From assembly GCA_963930775.1 (NCBI GenBank), contig OZ005689.1:31649235-31713234 (forward strand): a DNA stretch of 64,000 nt. The letters run 5' to 3'. A program made the position numbers and the translations under genes. This document shows, in pieces, positions 45,335-58,300 of the stretch. This stretch comes from Cliona cf. orientalis. Lineage: Eukaryota > Porifera > Demospongiae > Clionaida > Clionaidae. The notes below the pieces were generated by a model. It made no database searches. It was given only the letters and a program-made list of their open reading frames with translations, and was not told the origin of the DNA. Numbering within the stretch: the first letter of the stretch is position 1; each line of letters begins with the position of its first letter.

Positions 45335-47590
45335 ACTAGCTTACCTTTCACTTTTTCAAAAGTATGTAGCCGACTGAATGGATACACTCCTCCAGAGTCC
45401 TTTCGGGACTTCTTGGCAGGTAGACCAATCGTGGTCAGTTCATGGCCCTTTGGAAGGCCTCTCTTCTTCACAGCAGGAGGGACCTTCAAACCTGTACATC
45501 ATGGTATTGATTGTGTGCACGCACAAATAGCTTGACATTATGCAGTTGCAAAAATGTACATGTATCTTGTACCCAAGTGTAGATGTCCATCATCCACCTG
45601 GTTTATGCTCTCCCCACTCTCGTGATCATTTTCATTCCTTTCTCCAAGTATCTTGCTCACAGTTGGCTTTGACTGAGACTTGATAATTTTACCATCATCT
45701 CCATCTTTCCTCGACAGATCCTAAGAATCTACAGCGAAGCATAACCACAGCTCTAATTTAAACACACACAGTTAAAATAAATTAATCTTGACACAATTTT
45801 CATACATGTCATGCATGTACCTTTAAGAACCTGTTGAGATGGGAGCATGATTTTTCCCCAATTATGCCAATTTCTGACTTCTGCTTGTCAGGACTATCAC
45901 TCTTCGCTCCGAGAGCTACAGTCTAAGAAAAAATCTCCAATTAGAGCCATTCTATACACTTTACTACTGTTGAAACAGTACGTACAGTAACTGGTATGTA
46001 AAATGATGTCTCTAGTTTGTACACTCACCACTCTTTTCCAGAATGCTAGATGGATGCCGACAGTCTCCTGTCTTGGTCTGAGCCTCCGTCGTGGGTGCTT
46101 GAAAAAGCTGCCTGGCATTCACACTTGTCAAGTTCTGTTTTGAAGTGGCGGGATCACAATCACTCTTCTTCAGAAGAATCTTGAGAAAAATTTGATGGTG
46201 CACACGTAAATTGTACACAATATATTATACTTTACACACACATGTACAGTAGTCAATCCTCCAATATTCTCTAATCAAGGTACTGTACAACAGCAGTTAA
46301 ATGAGGTTAAGGTAACTTACAATATACCTAAATCAAGATCAACCAAACCAACTTCTTCACCAGATTTCCAATGATCAATCAGCTTCTTGAGTAACTTCAT
46401 TTGACGATGAAAATGGATGTGGGAAGCTCCACTAGCAACAGAACCAGCTCAGAAGTAAGCAACAAAGCTTTGCGATATATTTCATGCTGGCTTAGTTTAT
46501 GCTTATGTTTCGATGACACTTCCACAACAGCTACAGAAGGTTAAGATGAGCTATTTGAATATGCAGACATCCATCGCTTGTCACAAATATTTGGGTTGAA
46601 TAGGTGCTCATAGCTTGATCCGCATGGCAAACATATGACAAGGCAAAAGCATCGAATTGTGAAAGATGCAACCACATCCTGTACAACTCACAACTCTCTC
46701 CCTCTGATGTTTCGACAAGGTAATCCTCATTTTCTCTGATATTTTTACCTTATCTGCAAGCTTTAGTTGCTTGATGACGAACGTTGAAGCATAGGTTGTG
46801 AAAAGTCTGGAGTACTCACTCTCACGACTTCCCTGCTTATACGGCTGCACTCTAAACATGATTGCTGCTTTGTCGTCTCATTCAGTTCGTAAAGCAGTCA
46901 AGATAGTAAAGAAGCTGGAGATGAACTCAAGAGAGCTATGCCGATGATGCTCTCTAAACGATTATTAGTAGCATTCAAGAAGCTACCACATGTGGATTTG
47001 AGTTCCAACACCTACCCGTGCTTGATCGAGTGCCAGGTTTTATCGCAATACTTTACAACCAATCTCTTGTGGAGCATCTCTTTGAAGCTGTGCATAATTA
47101 TAAGGAATCATATTTTGCTTCTGATGAGGCGTAGGCTAACTTTTGCACTATCTGTAAAGACAGCATCCTCTGCCCCACCGAGATTCCTAATTTCTCGCAT
47201 GAAACCTCTCTTCAAAAGCTTCGAAGAGTGTGGAACAGGCATATAAGCACGGAAGAGTTGGGTAGACACTGCTTGATTATGTCACGTTCCTGTATATCCT
47301 TATCAGCCATGACTACACGGATCCGTTGCCATTCACTACTATTTATCTACCATCCACTTCATACAGTTGACATCTTTGGACACAAGAAGGCAAACGCCAA
47401 CAATTTCACTTCGGCCATTTCAATCCTCGCCTCACACAAAAAAGATACAATGGTATCCCAAGCTCTAGCAGCTTGTAAGTGGCATTGATAAACACTATTT
47501 CTGGATAAGCTCTAAATGCATCGCTCATTGTACCATCCTGGAAGAAGAGACCCTTAAATTTTTTCTTTTCATCGGAATAAACTTCTACAG
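45335..47590 (-). pseudogene. ZSWIM3-like MULE-type transposase, decayed
   Basis: Minus strand. 47590-47470 reads EVYSDEKKKFKGLFFQDGTM, AFRAYPEIVFINATYKLLEL. 47330-47120 gives IRVVMADKDIQERD-like and LPNSSVLICLFHTLRSF pieces in changing frames with stops. 46860-46605 has the SWIM zinc finger CTGCGCIFHNSMLLPCHMFA. 46390-46330 gives DHWKSGEEVGLVDL, and the last exon (45490-45340) VKKRGLPKGHELTTIGLPAKK ends at GTAAGC. This order matches ZSWIM1/3-type proteins, which descend from MULE transposases. The usual VDATYKL motif is INATYKL here, so a probable catalytic Asp is Asn. Several frameshifts confirm a pseudogene. The N-terminus is replaced by other repeats. Confidence 0.75.
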
Positions 47591-47601
47591 TTGCTCCTAA
47601 A

Positions 47602-47730
47602 AGTACACGCTAAGCCCTCCCTTTTGCCTGATCACTTCCGGTGTGCTGTATAGAACATATGGAGGCTGCGATCGCGGTCAACATGCATGACAAAAAAAGT
47701 TGAGTTTCTGTCTACTGGTATATTCTTCTC
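47602..47730. mobile_element. fragment of the CAGTATACGCTAAGCCC family (copy 3)
   Basis: AAGTACACGCTAAGCCCTCC, TTTTGCCTGATCACTTCCGG and CATATGGAG...GATCGCGGTCAACATGCATG match one end of the copies at 16610 and 50075, inverted. The other end is missing. Confidence 0.75.
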
Positions 47731-48520
47731 AGTGCACTTAAGGACTATCTGGAATTGAAGAAGTTACAATTTTCATTTTCAGTCACATTCAGACTCTTTT
47801 TAAGCACCTAGTAAAAGTATCAGAGGCTGATCAGGGTACCATATGAAAGACCAATCCACCTTCCGAATATTTAATTATTAACCACAACCAATTAACTAAT
47901 TAGGCCTGGCAGCGCCATTCAGCCACGCCCTCTGAAACGCTAAATCGAGCTATTCGGAATTTAAGCGGCCACTTTTACCGAACCTTAGCTACACAAACGG
48001 AGGCTTACTATGATGATCTAACATATCAGCGGACGGATTGTCGAAAAACCCCTCTGCTACGATTTTAGTCGCAAAAAACTAGATTTCGGGGGGATCCACG
48101 GCACGATGTTTCGCATGCATGTAGCTCCAAACTGAAAGCAGTTATCGACAATCCGTCCGATAGATCGTCAACATTGATCGTAAGCTTTGGTCTCTCCAAA
48201 ATTAAAACAGCTAATAAGATTATTATGATCTTGGCACCTGAGCACTAGTCTCGCGCGCCAGCCCCTTCTATGCAAAAAGGGAAAGGGTCTGGTAAATAAC
48301 GTACCATGCGCTTGTCCCCATGTACGCTATATGAACTACCAATGAAATGGCAGTATCTAGTCACATGACGGTTGGACTCGTCTCTTGACTGTTTAACTTA
48401 TTCATTTGCGTTGAATAGCTGGTCTCGTGTTTTGTGTGTGACCTAATTAATTTTTGTATAGCTGATTTGTCTGGTTCTCCTGTTCACCACAGCATTTCTT
48501 TCTATGTACCACTAGGGCTC
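47731..48520. other. no gene recognised
   Basis: Contains an inverted repeat GCGGACGGATTGTCGA (48030-48045) / TCGACAATCCGTCCG (48137-48152). Confidence 0.45.
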
Positions 48521-48524
48521 CTTT

Positions 48525-48827
48525 GCTGGCTATCTTGCTCGATCTTTACGTTCATTTCAAACGGCTCCACCAAGGTCCATTTAATTGATTTCTGGATCAC
48601 GCGTAGTATGCGGAAACGCCATACGTGTGCATAGCAACGCCTTTGGACCGTAATTTCTCGATTATTGGGGGTTTGGCGCGATCGCAAACGAAGCGCTGTA
48701 TCTTCACAACAAAGCGCACAGTCGCTCTGAAACTTGAACGCGGGTTAGCCCTATGGTAGAGCTTATCAAATATGTAGCTAACTAAAAAATTAATTCGCTA
48801 TATGCTGGGTTTTCCCAGATACGGTCA
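48525..48827. mobile_element. right-half copy of the 32400-33056 element
   Basis: Follows that element from GCTCGATCTTTACGTTCATT to the terminus ACGGTCAC. The left half is absent. Confidence 0.8.
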
Positions 48828-50021
48828 CATATTATGGGGAGTTAATGTATCTCAGTAACGAGTGACATAAACTTAATGATGCAGTGCCTCACTGAAAGCG
48901 TTGGATAAATGTGACCTGCTTTGGAAAAACCGACCACTGGGTATAGGTCGACGCAGAATTTACTGTAGAGTTCAACGGTCAAAGAGCCAGGCTCTAAAAA
49001 GCTTCCTAAGCCGAGTTATGGCCAAAAAATTGTACACGGGTCACCCGTGCCTCAGTTCACAATTTTTCAAGAAACGGAGCGTTTTGTACGTACATAGCTC
49101 AACGTTCAACACAGAAAGCGCCAGTACAGCAGGCCTGGTCTTAGGGAGAAGATATCGAGAGAAGCGATGGACTCTACACTTCGTAAGTTGTCTATGATTG
49201 TTCTTATAGCTAAGGCTGCATGTAATAAACACCCCTGGGTGTGATTCAACATGAAGTACTTCTGGCAAAGTACGATGGAGTCTGACACATGAGATAGCCA
49301 TTCGTAGCTGTGAGTTTACTAGCTAGCTGTGTGCGTTGTTTGATATGAGCTACAGTTGTGAAAAGCTCAGTATAACTTTGTTGTAGAAAATGTAATTTTG
49401 AAGGCTCTGTACTGCGCTATGCAGGTTGTGAAAAGCTTTTATACCTTTGTTGTAGAAAATGAAGGCTCTGTACTGTGCTGTGAGTCTACCAACTGACTGG
49501 ATGTGATGCTCTCACTGTGAGGATGAGTCTGCTCATTGTTTAAGATTTGGAAAGCTAAGGTACATGTATAGAAAACAGGGAGAGTTTGTGTGCATGTTGA
49601 AGTGTGTGTGTGTGTGTGTGCATGTGTCCGTGCATGTACATGTATAATGTACTTGTAGAAATTGGGGGGAGCTGGAAGGAGAGAAGGGCTTAAAGCCAGC
49701 GACAAACATGAGGAAGGAGAGTTGACTAGTCTTGCATGAGAGCGTATACGGTGGGAAAGGTATGTATCCAAGCTGGCACATTTGAGCTGGGGGTTGTGTG
49801 GATGTCAACGAGGATAGTGGCTGTTGACTCAACAGTGATTCTGAGACTGATACATTGATAAGGTCTTCTCAGTAGCTGTTTTTGAAGTTTGCTGCACAGG
49901 TACTAGTTCTTTCATCCTCGTCCATGACCGTACAAGTAACATGCATGTCGAATTATCCGTGAATGTACGTGTATGTCCATGTAATTTACCGCGGTATTTA
50001 CATGTACCTCCTCTCTCCCTC

Positions 50022-50070
50022 CCCCCCCCCCCCCGTTCCATCTATCTCTCTCTCTTTTCTCCCCCCCCCC
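50022..50070. repeat. C/CT-rich low-complexity tract
   Basis: C-runs at 50022-50034 and 50061-50070 around a TCTC stretch. Confidence 0.8.
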
Positions 50071-50074
50071 TCCC

Positions 50075-51017
50075 CAGTATACACTAAGCCCTCACTTTTG
50101 CCTGATTGTGGAATGTGATTCAGTAGTAACCACTAATTACGTTATCTTGCATTTGCGGTGCTTCGCGCGCGCGCCGCGCCATATATTGTAGTGTATCGGC
50201 AACGCCCACACTTACTCTTCGTGACGTCACAAGGTCCTGAGGCCGGCCAGAAGCAAGAGAAAAATGGTCCTGGTCGACATTTTGCAAGTTCATATTCAAC
50301 ACGAGCAAGGGATTTAGCCAAGGATATTACACTGGGCAACTCTCGAGGTCAAACTGTCCATGTGATCTTCATATGACTTGGCTCTGACCTTTCGCATCAG
50401 GTTGTCCAGTAAGCTGAAATCGAGCTAGCCACGAGTGTGGCGATTGATTGGTGAGCGATCGGCTCCATATCTCAACAACGAAGACAGTTGAAGAAACGAA
50501 ACTTCTTCCATCCTTTAGTAGAGTTGTAAAACTAATCTCTATGTGAGTCAGCTAGTCTACAGAGCTGTTTATACTATGACAGTACGTTATTGAATGTATA
50601 AATTATTTTCATTTTTCATGATCTTATAATTCAACAAATACAGCAAATATTACTTAGTTAAGCAAATATACTATACTGCTAGTGGTACTCTCCTTCCAGC
50701 TGAAGTATGAAAGCCTCAGCAGTCTTCGCATCAGGTTGTCCAGAAAGTTGAAAATGAGTCGGCCAAACATTTACGGCCGATATTCGGCCGTGTATAGCGA
50801 GAGATAGCTACGCTTTGGACACGAATTGAACGTGCCCATATGTTGTTTAGCTAGTCTTCTTACAGTCTGCTGTGTTTCAAAACCCAGGAATATACCAGTA
50901 GCCAGAAACTAAACTTTTTTGTCGTGCATGTTGACCGCGATCGCGGTCTCCATATGTTCAATACAGCAACCGCAAACCGGAAGTGATCAGGCAAAAGCGA
51001 GGGCTTAGCGTATACTG
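50075..51017. mobile_element. 943-bp TIR element, CAGTATACGCTAAGCCC family, copy 2
   Basis: Nearly identical to 16610-17556 along its length. TCCC flanks both sides (50071-50074, 51018-51021). No transposase frame. Confidence 0.85.
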
Positions 51018-51652
51018 TCCCTCTTAGATTCTCTGAGTCTTCAGACAGCTCAAGGCACTGTTGTGCTCAAGGCTGTGGGCTCCCTCAGGCTGGACTGGGC
51101 TGCTGCTGTTGAGCTCTGCTGGTCTACATAGATAGTTAGGCATTGATATTGATTTTAGTAAACAATTCAATTCAGTATTATGACAGTGTATTGTATGATT
51201 AGCGGGTGGGGAGGATGGGTGGGACTATCTTCTTGATTGACTTCTGGTGCCGTCGATCATGGAGATGAGGGTCAGCGGCTGCTCTGTGTAGGATCGAAAG
51301 CAAGGCAAGGGCCTCGAGTCGGCCACTACTGACTTGCTGTGCTATGCTAGCTCGCTAAGCGCGGGTATCGTCATGGTGATCGACCGCGACTTGTAGATTA
51401 TAATAGATCGATAACACTGTGGGTCTGTTCACGTAGCTAGCTAAAACTGAACGCCATTCTTTCTTTCGAGCGGTACACACACTGAACAAGCTCGGATCAC
51501 GCTGAAACTTTATAAATGGATGGGCAAAGGACTATACTTTCAGAATATCCAAAGAAAAAAATTCGAAAAAATGTTGAGTCAAGTATCGAACCCCGTACTG
51601 CAAAATCATATTTTAGTGCGAGTGGTCGGTTTTTCCATAGCGGGTCACAAAT

Positions 51653-52066
51653 GGTTTACAGCTGAAGAAATTATACTGATGAAACAATGCTGCTGATATT
51701 ACTGTAGCCGTACATACATACTCACAGACCTGATGGTGAAGGTATCAGAGGAGGACGTCTAAAGAATAAGAAAGATTGAGGAGTTGTAGCTGGTATAGGT
51801 ATTCTGAATTACCCAAAGGATAGCAGATTTGGGAAGGTTCACATCTTGATTACAGTAAGTGTTCACCTGCTGTATTTTTAGTGGCATTTTCAACAGCAAC
51901 TGGATCATCTAAAAGATTTTGCGCATCTATAGTTGAATTGTCTTCAGCATCATTGTAGTCTTCAAAGATCTGCCGCATGCATGTCTTCGAGGACATTCTG
52001 CACTTCATCTTCAATGTCCATATGATACATTTATAATTTCGAGTATTGAAAATATGTGATATTGTA
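51653..52066. other. no gene recognised
   Basis: Plain spacer between two elements. Confidence 0.4.
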
Positions 52067-52398
52067 CAGTGGCAGATCTAGGATTTGTTGAAGGAGGTTC
52101 TGTTGTATTGTTGCACGCAAAGCGTGCGCGAAATTTTAGAAGCCACGCCCACGTTCGGCTAAAACCACGCCCATTTTCCATCGTTTTCAGAACAACTACA
52201 TACCCCTACCAGTCCAATCGATGGATTTTGAACGAATTTTCTGCTAAAGCATGCTAAGGTGAGCCATAGCAGCAGTTTTCTTAATTCTGTAGCCAGAGAG
52301 AGGGGTTCCAGTTAGCCTATCATTAGTACTTCTTACAACTAGGCCACCCAAAGGGGGGTTCTGTCGAAACCTCCGAAACTCCCCTAAATCCGCCACTG
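52067..52398. mobile_element. 332-bp MITE with CAGTGGC ends (hAT-like)
   Basis: Left CAGTGGCAGATCTAGGATTT and reversed right CAGTGGCGGATTTAGGGGAG are inverted. TTGTA occurs directly on both sides (52062-52066, 52399-52403). Ends resemble those of the element at 24061-24497. Confidence 0.7.
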
Positions 52399-52701
52399 TT
52401 GTATGCACCCCCCAATGCATGCGCCGCACAGAAACGTAGCAATTACATTTCCAGGTGTAGTATAGGATCCACTAGCCTTGTCCCCAGCATGTATGCATGC
52501 AGGCAGGCGGCGATTTGGTAGAGTATGTGCAACTTTGAATAAGTGCGAATTATGTGTCTTGGTTGGGAATTGCATATGTGGCAGTCACGGGTAGAAAACG
52601 TACATTATTCTGGATAATACGTTTTGAGATAATCGCGTTTAAACTTTACCGTTTGTATTGTAACTAAAATCAACACCATATCAGAGATCTAGCTAACATA
52701 T

Positions 52702-53054
52702 GTGACAGGATATGAGAAAAGGGACCACTTCGCGCATTTCCCGAATTTTCATTTTAAAACGCTTATATCTCTGGAACCATAGCAGCTACATTAAAAATCC
52801 GGTGTGGGCGGGGCGAGCGGCCGCGTCGATCTCGTTCGAAAATCGCCGTTTTATGGCTCACGTTGGCGGCTCACCGCTCGGGACAGGAGGCTTGCTGCAG
52901 CTTCTAACGTTGGATCTGTGAAGTAGAAGGTCCAAACTGCTTATAAACCAAGTGGGAAGCCTGGGGCTCTTGAGGCCTTGAAATGGTGACAGTTTGAAAA
53001 ATGGCAAAAAAACGCGTTTTGCGCGAAGTGGTCCCTTTTCTCATATCCTACCAC
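52702..53054. mobile_element. 353-bp GTG-ended MITE, ATAT target duplication, copy 2
   Basis: Ends contain AGGATATGAGAAAAGGGACC and the complement; ATAT at 52698-52701 and 53055-53058. Same family as 37893-38310. Confidence 0.85.
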
Positions 53055-53291
53055 ATATGGCACACACACACTAACTATTTTACCTTACAACGCTGGGCGG
53101 GAGTTAGCAGCTGCTGGTTGAGCACGATCGAGCGCGAAATATAGCGGATTTGCAGCTGACTTTGTCTTTGCTCCCTGGTCTTTGGTGTCGAAGCTACGGC
53201 GATGTCTATCCACGCTCAACGAAAGGCCCAACGGCAGCAGAACTTGGCTGGAAGAGCTCGAAGCGCTCATCGCCTTCAGCAGTCCCTCGAG

Positions 53292-53904
53292 TAGCCTCGT
53301 ACCCAGGCCCTTTGAGGAGGAGGAGAAAGGGCCTGGTACACACTGTATGCGCATGCGTTATTTTCCCAGTAAAAGCTGGGAATTCGTATTTTAGTCCGCT
53401 TATCTGTCCGTAAACGGGAACCTTGACCTCAGGTATTTGCCTAAAAATCATTTTTGCTAGCAGTGTTTCGGGCTCAAGACGCCTGCTGTGACCGATTTAG
53501 CTATCACAAGCGAGCAATATCGACAGAAGAATAATAAAGAAGCTATGAGAAGGACATCGACTCACGTTTAGTTGACTTTTTTTAATGAAAAACTGGAAGT
53601 ATCGACACCGAGGCAGTTGTCCAACGGCAGCGAAAGGACTTTTCTCAAGAAGGTTTGTTTAAAGTCAAGTGAGAGCGAAGAAAGTCTTCCGTACGATATT
53701 CTTTAGAAGTATCCAGTCTGTAGGCTTCACCGACTTCGGATGCCATGGGATGCTTAGTATACGTTGTCCGTACATGTCCGACCGCGTGGTAGCGACAATA
53801 TCCGGCAAATTATACTAGAAAATGCTCCGTAAACTTCGCGCATGCGCGTACAGTGTGTACCAGGCCCTTTCTCCTCCTCCTCAAAGGGCCTGGGTACGAG
53901 GCTA
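53292..53904. mobile_element. 613-bp MULE-like element with 9-bp target duplication
   Basis: Terminal inverted repeats of about 65 bp start TAGCCTCGTACCCAGGCCC. Flanks are TCCCTCGAG (53283-53291) and TCCCTTGAG (53905-53913), 9-bp direct repeats with one difference. No coding capacity. It lies directly before the transposon gene at 54005. Confidence 0.85.
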
Positions 53905-54004
53905 TCCCTTGAGCAGTCTATCATTCGGGAAAGTACCATAGTACCCGCCCAAAACGCTAGCTCCTCCCACTACCATCATGCAAGAGGGGGTGTCCCCAGG
54001 TACT

Positions 54005-55138
54005 TAGCGGTTTGAAGGCTGCCTTTGATGCAGCAGGGCTCCACCCAGGAAAGGACCACCAGAAGAGAGTTGCCAGCTACCCTGCACCCAAGAAGCAGAA
54101 ACTGGCTCATAGAAACATCCGAGGTACAATGTCATTAATAATCATCAAAATTTGTCATAATACAATACAAAAAATTACAATGATATTGTTATACGGATGC
54201 ACACAACACACACGCACACACACGCACGCACACACGCACACACACACACACACACACACACTACTTTGCAACACCAATTTTAGCACAAAACCAGTGGCTC
54301 AGGGAAAACACTGTGGACGTCCATGGAAATCTTCTCTTTTGCCGAGATTGCCTCGCCACCTGCTTTGGGCTTCACGGCTCTAGAATTCAACGTCAGCGGG
54401 AGATCAAGCGGTGTCAGAAGGAGCAGCCAATAGCAGAGTTGTCGAAAAAGGAGGTTGAGGAGAAAAGACTCATGGACTGTGTATTACGAGATGATGACAA
54501 TGGTGAGACCTTTGCTACTTGGTGGAAGAATGTTGACGAGGATGACATTGTAGAAGTCCAGTACCCACACGACCGGCATGGCCTAGCTGGAAAGGTGTCG
54601 AATCACTCCAAGCAGGAAGTAATGTCTGAGTTTCTCGCCTTTGTCGATGCAAACTCGCAACCAAATGGACGTCAGGCAGGGAGTTACAGTGCTCAGTTCT
54701 TCTTCCTCCCTAAGTTCACCCGCATAGCCACACCTAGGGAAGGAGAAAAGAATTATGCAGAGAAGAGCAAGTCTTCAGTGGTAGCGGAGTTCAACAGAGT
54801 GCAGAGAGAGAACGAGCGACCAACCTGTGGCTCCACTGCTGCAGTCGAGTGGTTGAAAAAGCATCGACCTAAGGTAGCGCTTCATCCTTCGATGACAGAC
54901 TACTGTGATACTTGCAAGTACCTGAAGGAGCAACTCTCTCGCAACCAGGCCATCCTCAACCGCCAGCAGCAGTCAGGGAGTACTTCAGGGGCTGAGCTGC
55001 GCACCTTGGAGTCAGCCAAAAGGAACCTGGAGGAAGAATTGGCACAACACAAGGATACAGCTACCAAAGCGAGAGAGTATTATAAGGCTACAAGAGAGAG
55101 ATGCAAGTCACAGTGGTCTGTCATACAATATCTTGAAT
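54005..55138 (+). CDS. DNA-transposon protein, 5' part (Cys-rich and coiled-coil region)
   Basis: Exon about 54010-54129 (GLKAAFDAAGLHPGKDHQKR), then 54284-55138 after a 154-bp intron with a CA microsatellite. It encodes NLLFCRDCLATCFG, a basic helix, a GKVSNHSKQEVMSEFLAFVD region, HPSMTDYCDTCKYLKEQLSR and a long coiled coil (LESAKRNLEEELAQHKDTA). I recognise the pattern from large unclassified animal transposon proteins whose C-terminal half contains GHTKFAPD; that half lies at 59604-60337. The frame stops at 55136-55138, and the middle of the protein is not present between the two parts. A KDZ-type gene occupies that space. The 5' start exon is missing. Confidence 0.6.
54204..54262. repeat. 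(CA)n microsatellite in intron
   Basis: ACAC/CGCA-type repeat between the two exons of the transposon gene. Confidence 0.85.
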
Positions 55139-55390
55139 AATAGCTAATAGGATAAATTTTAAATATGCATAGTGCAGTCCAGACAATAACTGTGTCAGAA
55201 TCGATGTTATTTACAAACTACTGAAATTTACTAGGTACACAGGGCAGTATGACAGGTACATGCCACCTTCACCTTTGGGGTCTATAAATCCTTGTAATTG
55301 TACACGAAAATTTATGCTAGGAGAACATTTTTACCGAGTTCGCCACCTGCTCTTATTTGTTAAAATTTTATCGCATGACTTCTGTCCTGT

Positions 55391-58300
55391 GTGAATGATT
55401 GCATAGAGGATATGGTGACCTTCACCACATTCTTTCCACCAATAATTCTACAATACAAAAGTATAATTGGGCTTGGCAAAATTTTATGTAGCAAAAATTT
55501 GCATGCATATGGTACCTACATGTACAGTAGGAGCATTCTAGCACGTCTAATGCTAGACAGAAGGAGATTGGAGGATGCCCATTTCCAGTATGCTATACTA
55601 AAGGTTGCTTTATGGTATCCAAGCAGTTTCAAATTGACTGATCTCCCTCTCCATGGACCTACCAGAGAGACACTACTACATATGTCGGATTTGTACTACG
55701 GAGCATTCATGAAGAAGTACTCAGGTAATAATATTATTTAATAATATTATATGTATGTACCGTACCCTTGCGAAAGAGGGCCCATGGGCGGTGCACCTTA
55801 CATTAGGCCAAGATTGGGGGATGGGGCGATATTCGAGGTATCAGTATCGCATTTATACGTGAAAGAGCGCCCAGGTAAGTTACCTATGCTAGCTTCCTAA
55901 TTCGGCGGCTACCATTGATTTCAGCCTTATTCAAGCGCAGTTACCACTGGGCGGCCGTGATACTTCACCGTGTGTTGTTGAGTACGATAGTTAGTGCTGA
56001 AACGTGGCATAAAGCTAGCTAGGCTTAGTTTTTACGGCTGTTTAGCACGTTATTTATCGAAATATTCGAAGTTTAGTCCTCACAAACCAGCCATTTGAGC
56101 TGCGTTTTCAAGGACAGCTACACATGGGCGTATAGCAGGAACTTGAGCCCAAAGTGGGGTGGGCCGACATTCTGTAGTGGGCCCTCTTTCGCGAGGGTAT
56201 GGTACATGTATATGTGTACGTGCTATACACACATTTGTATCAGAGTTCATGGTACAAGTGGCCTTGTCTGTGTGCATCCTTGCGATAGTGACACGTACAT
56301 ATATAACAATGCCGCATCAATAGTGCACAAAGATTGTATTCCATGCACTATAGGTCACAGATGCAGTGTTTCTGGTTGTGGAGAGACAATTGTCATAGAT
56401 GGCAACATGAAAAACCACAGGGATGTGTGTTTGGCAACAGAAGCTGGTTATGTTGAGTACCTTGGTCTCCCTGGGAGGGTGAAAACTGGCTGTGCAAACA
56501 CCCCAGACTTTAAGTCTAGATTCTGTTCCCTACATAAACCAACTGCTACAGTCACTCGTCAAGAGAATGCAGATGTAGCCGATGCTCACGTGACAGGCAA
56601 TCAAGTTGGGGTAATACTTCATAAGAAGTCAACAAGGGCACAAACCTTCTATCATGTATGTAAACAAGACATACATACTTACATGAGGCATGAAGTATTA
56701 ATAATTATGTTTATGTACATGTAGGTTGCATGGCTAGGTCAGGATATTACTACAGCAACATGGGAACCGGAGGCATCACTTCCTTCACAACATGTTAGTG
56801 AGTATGAGTCTGGACTTTCTCGTGAGATATATGATATTACTCACTGTGGTGGTGGACAGACAGTACACACTATTGCAAGCAAAATCTCTGACGAGATACC
56901 CCCTCCCAAGCGACCAAGAGAAGATAACTGCCAACTGTCATCCACTTCATCAGGGTATGTACTGGTTATAGACTTGCTGTACATGAACATGTGGATCAAT
57001 GTTTCATCCCATATCCAGAGCTTTCTCTCTACCTGACACTGACACGGACACCAGTTTGAAATGTAATACCGAAAAAGATAAACAAGGACGCATTCATCAT
57101 CGTACTGCAGGTAAGTTTACGTATGCTTGATAATTGAAGCATAGTAGCAATACTATGCACTATAGCAATGATTACGTCACTACAAATGTAAGCATGCATA
57201 CATATGTATATACGAACAATCATATGTGTGGTCACTAACACAAGATTTTTTATAGGGGGTGGAATTTTAAGTAGGGCATGCTTACACATTAAAGTTTTGA
57301 AATTTACAACCTCTGGGATAGTTTCTGAGACCATATACACATTGTATCACTCTACAATAATAGTTTCAATTTTAAAGAGAGGGGATAGAAAATCCGTGTA
57401 TTAATCCCTGACTAAAGTAGTTGGTACAAATGAATTAGAATTATACCTTGCAATAATTAAATTTTGCAGGGATTGTTGCTGGAGTGTGGCCTTGCGGTAT
57501 TATCACATTTTTAGGTGAAATCTTCGGTAGTGAATCAAAGAGTCAGGTTACATGCTTTTCTTCACGCTAATAAGGAATCGACTTCAGATCTGCGTGAGTT
57601 ACTGAAATGTATAATATTATTTAGTGTGGATTTCAAAGCATTATTAGATATTTAAGCAGTCAATCAAGCGAATCAGTCTGTGTTTGTATATTATTAATTT
57701 TAGTATTAATCAATATTTTAGGGGGGAAATGTCAGGGCACCCCTTCTAAATGAAACACCGACTGTGGATATAATAATCATACTATGCGCCCTAAAATAAT
57801 GCTAACGTTCTTCTCTAATACCGTAGGACGGGTTTTAATTACGTATAGTTTAATAATTACGATGGACGACCCCGTACCGCACTATAGTATATGTGCACGT
57901 TTATGTTTGCGAATCTATTAATAATTGCGAAACGTAGAAAAACTCACAATTCGCAATTAATAGATACTCGCAATTAAAACCCGACCTACGGTACTTACAC
58001 ATCAAAATTATGTCATCATAATTAAATTTTGTCTACCCCTACTTACCATACTTGGAATACTGGCACTTATAAAATTAATATTGATTTATTTGATACTGTA
58101 ATTAGCCAAACTTAGAATGATAACTATCACCACATCACATGCATGCAGGGTGGAGAGTTAATAAAATTATATTATATTCAAACTACAGGATTTGTTTGTT
58201 ATGATGATGGGTGTCACCTCAAGAGATATGCTTCCCACAGTGATAGAAGAAAGTTGACACCTACCACTCTACGTTTGTCCTCCGCCATCTCCATTGTTGT

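Larger units (their letters stand above)
48911..51648. mobile_element. 2738-bp GTGAC-ended element with AAAT target duplication, containing a nested element
   Basis: Left GTGACCTGCTTTGGAAAAAC and reversed right GTGACCCGCTATGGAAAAAC differ at two positions, and similarity extends through CGACCACT. AAAT flanks both sides (48907-48910, 51649-51652). The 943-bp element at 50075-51017 is nested inside. No convincing transposase frame. Confidence 0.75.
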
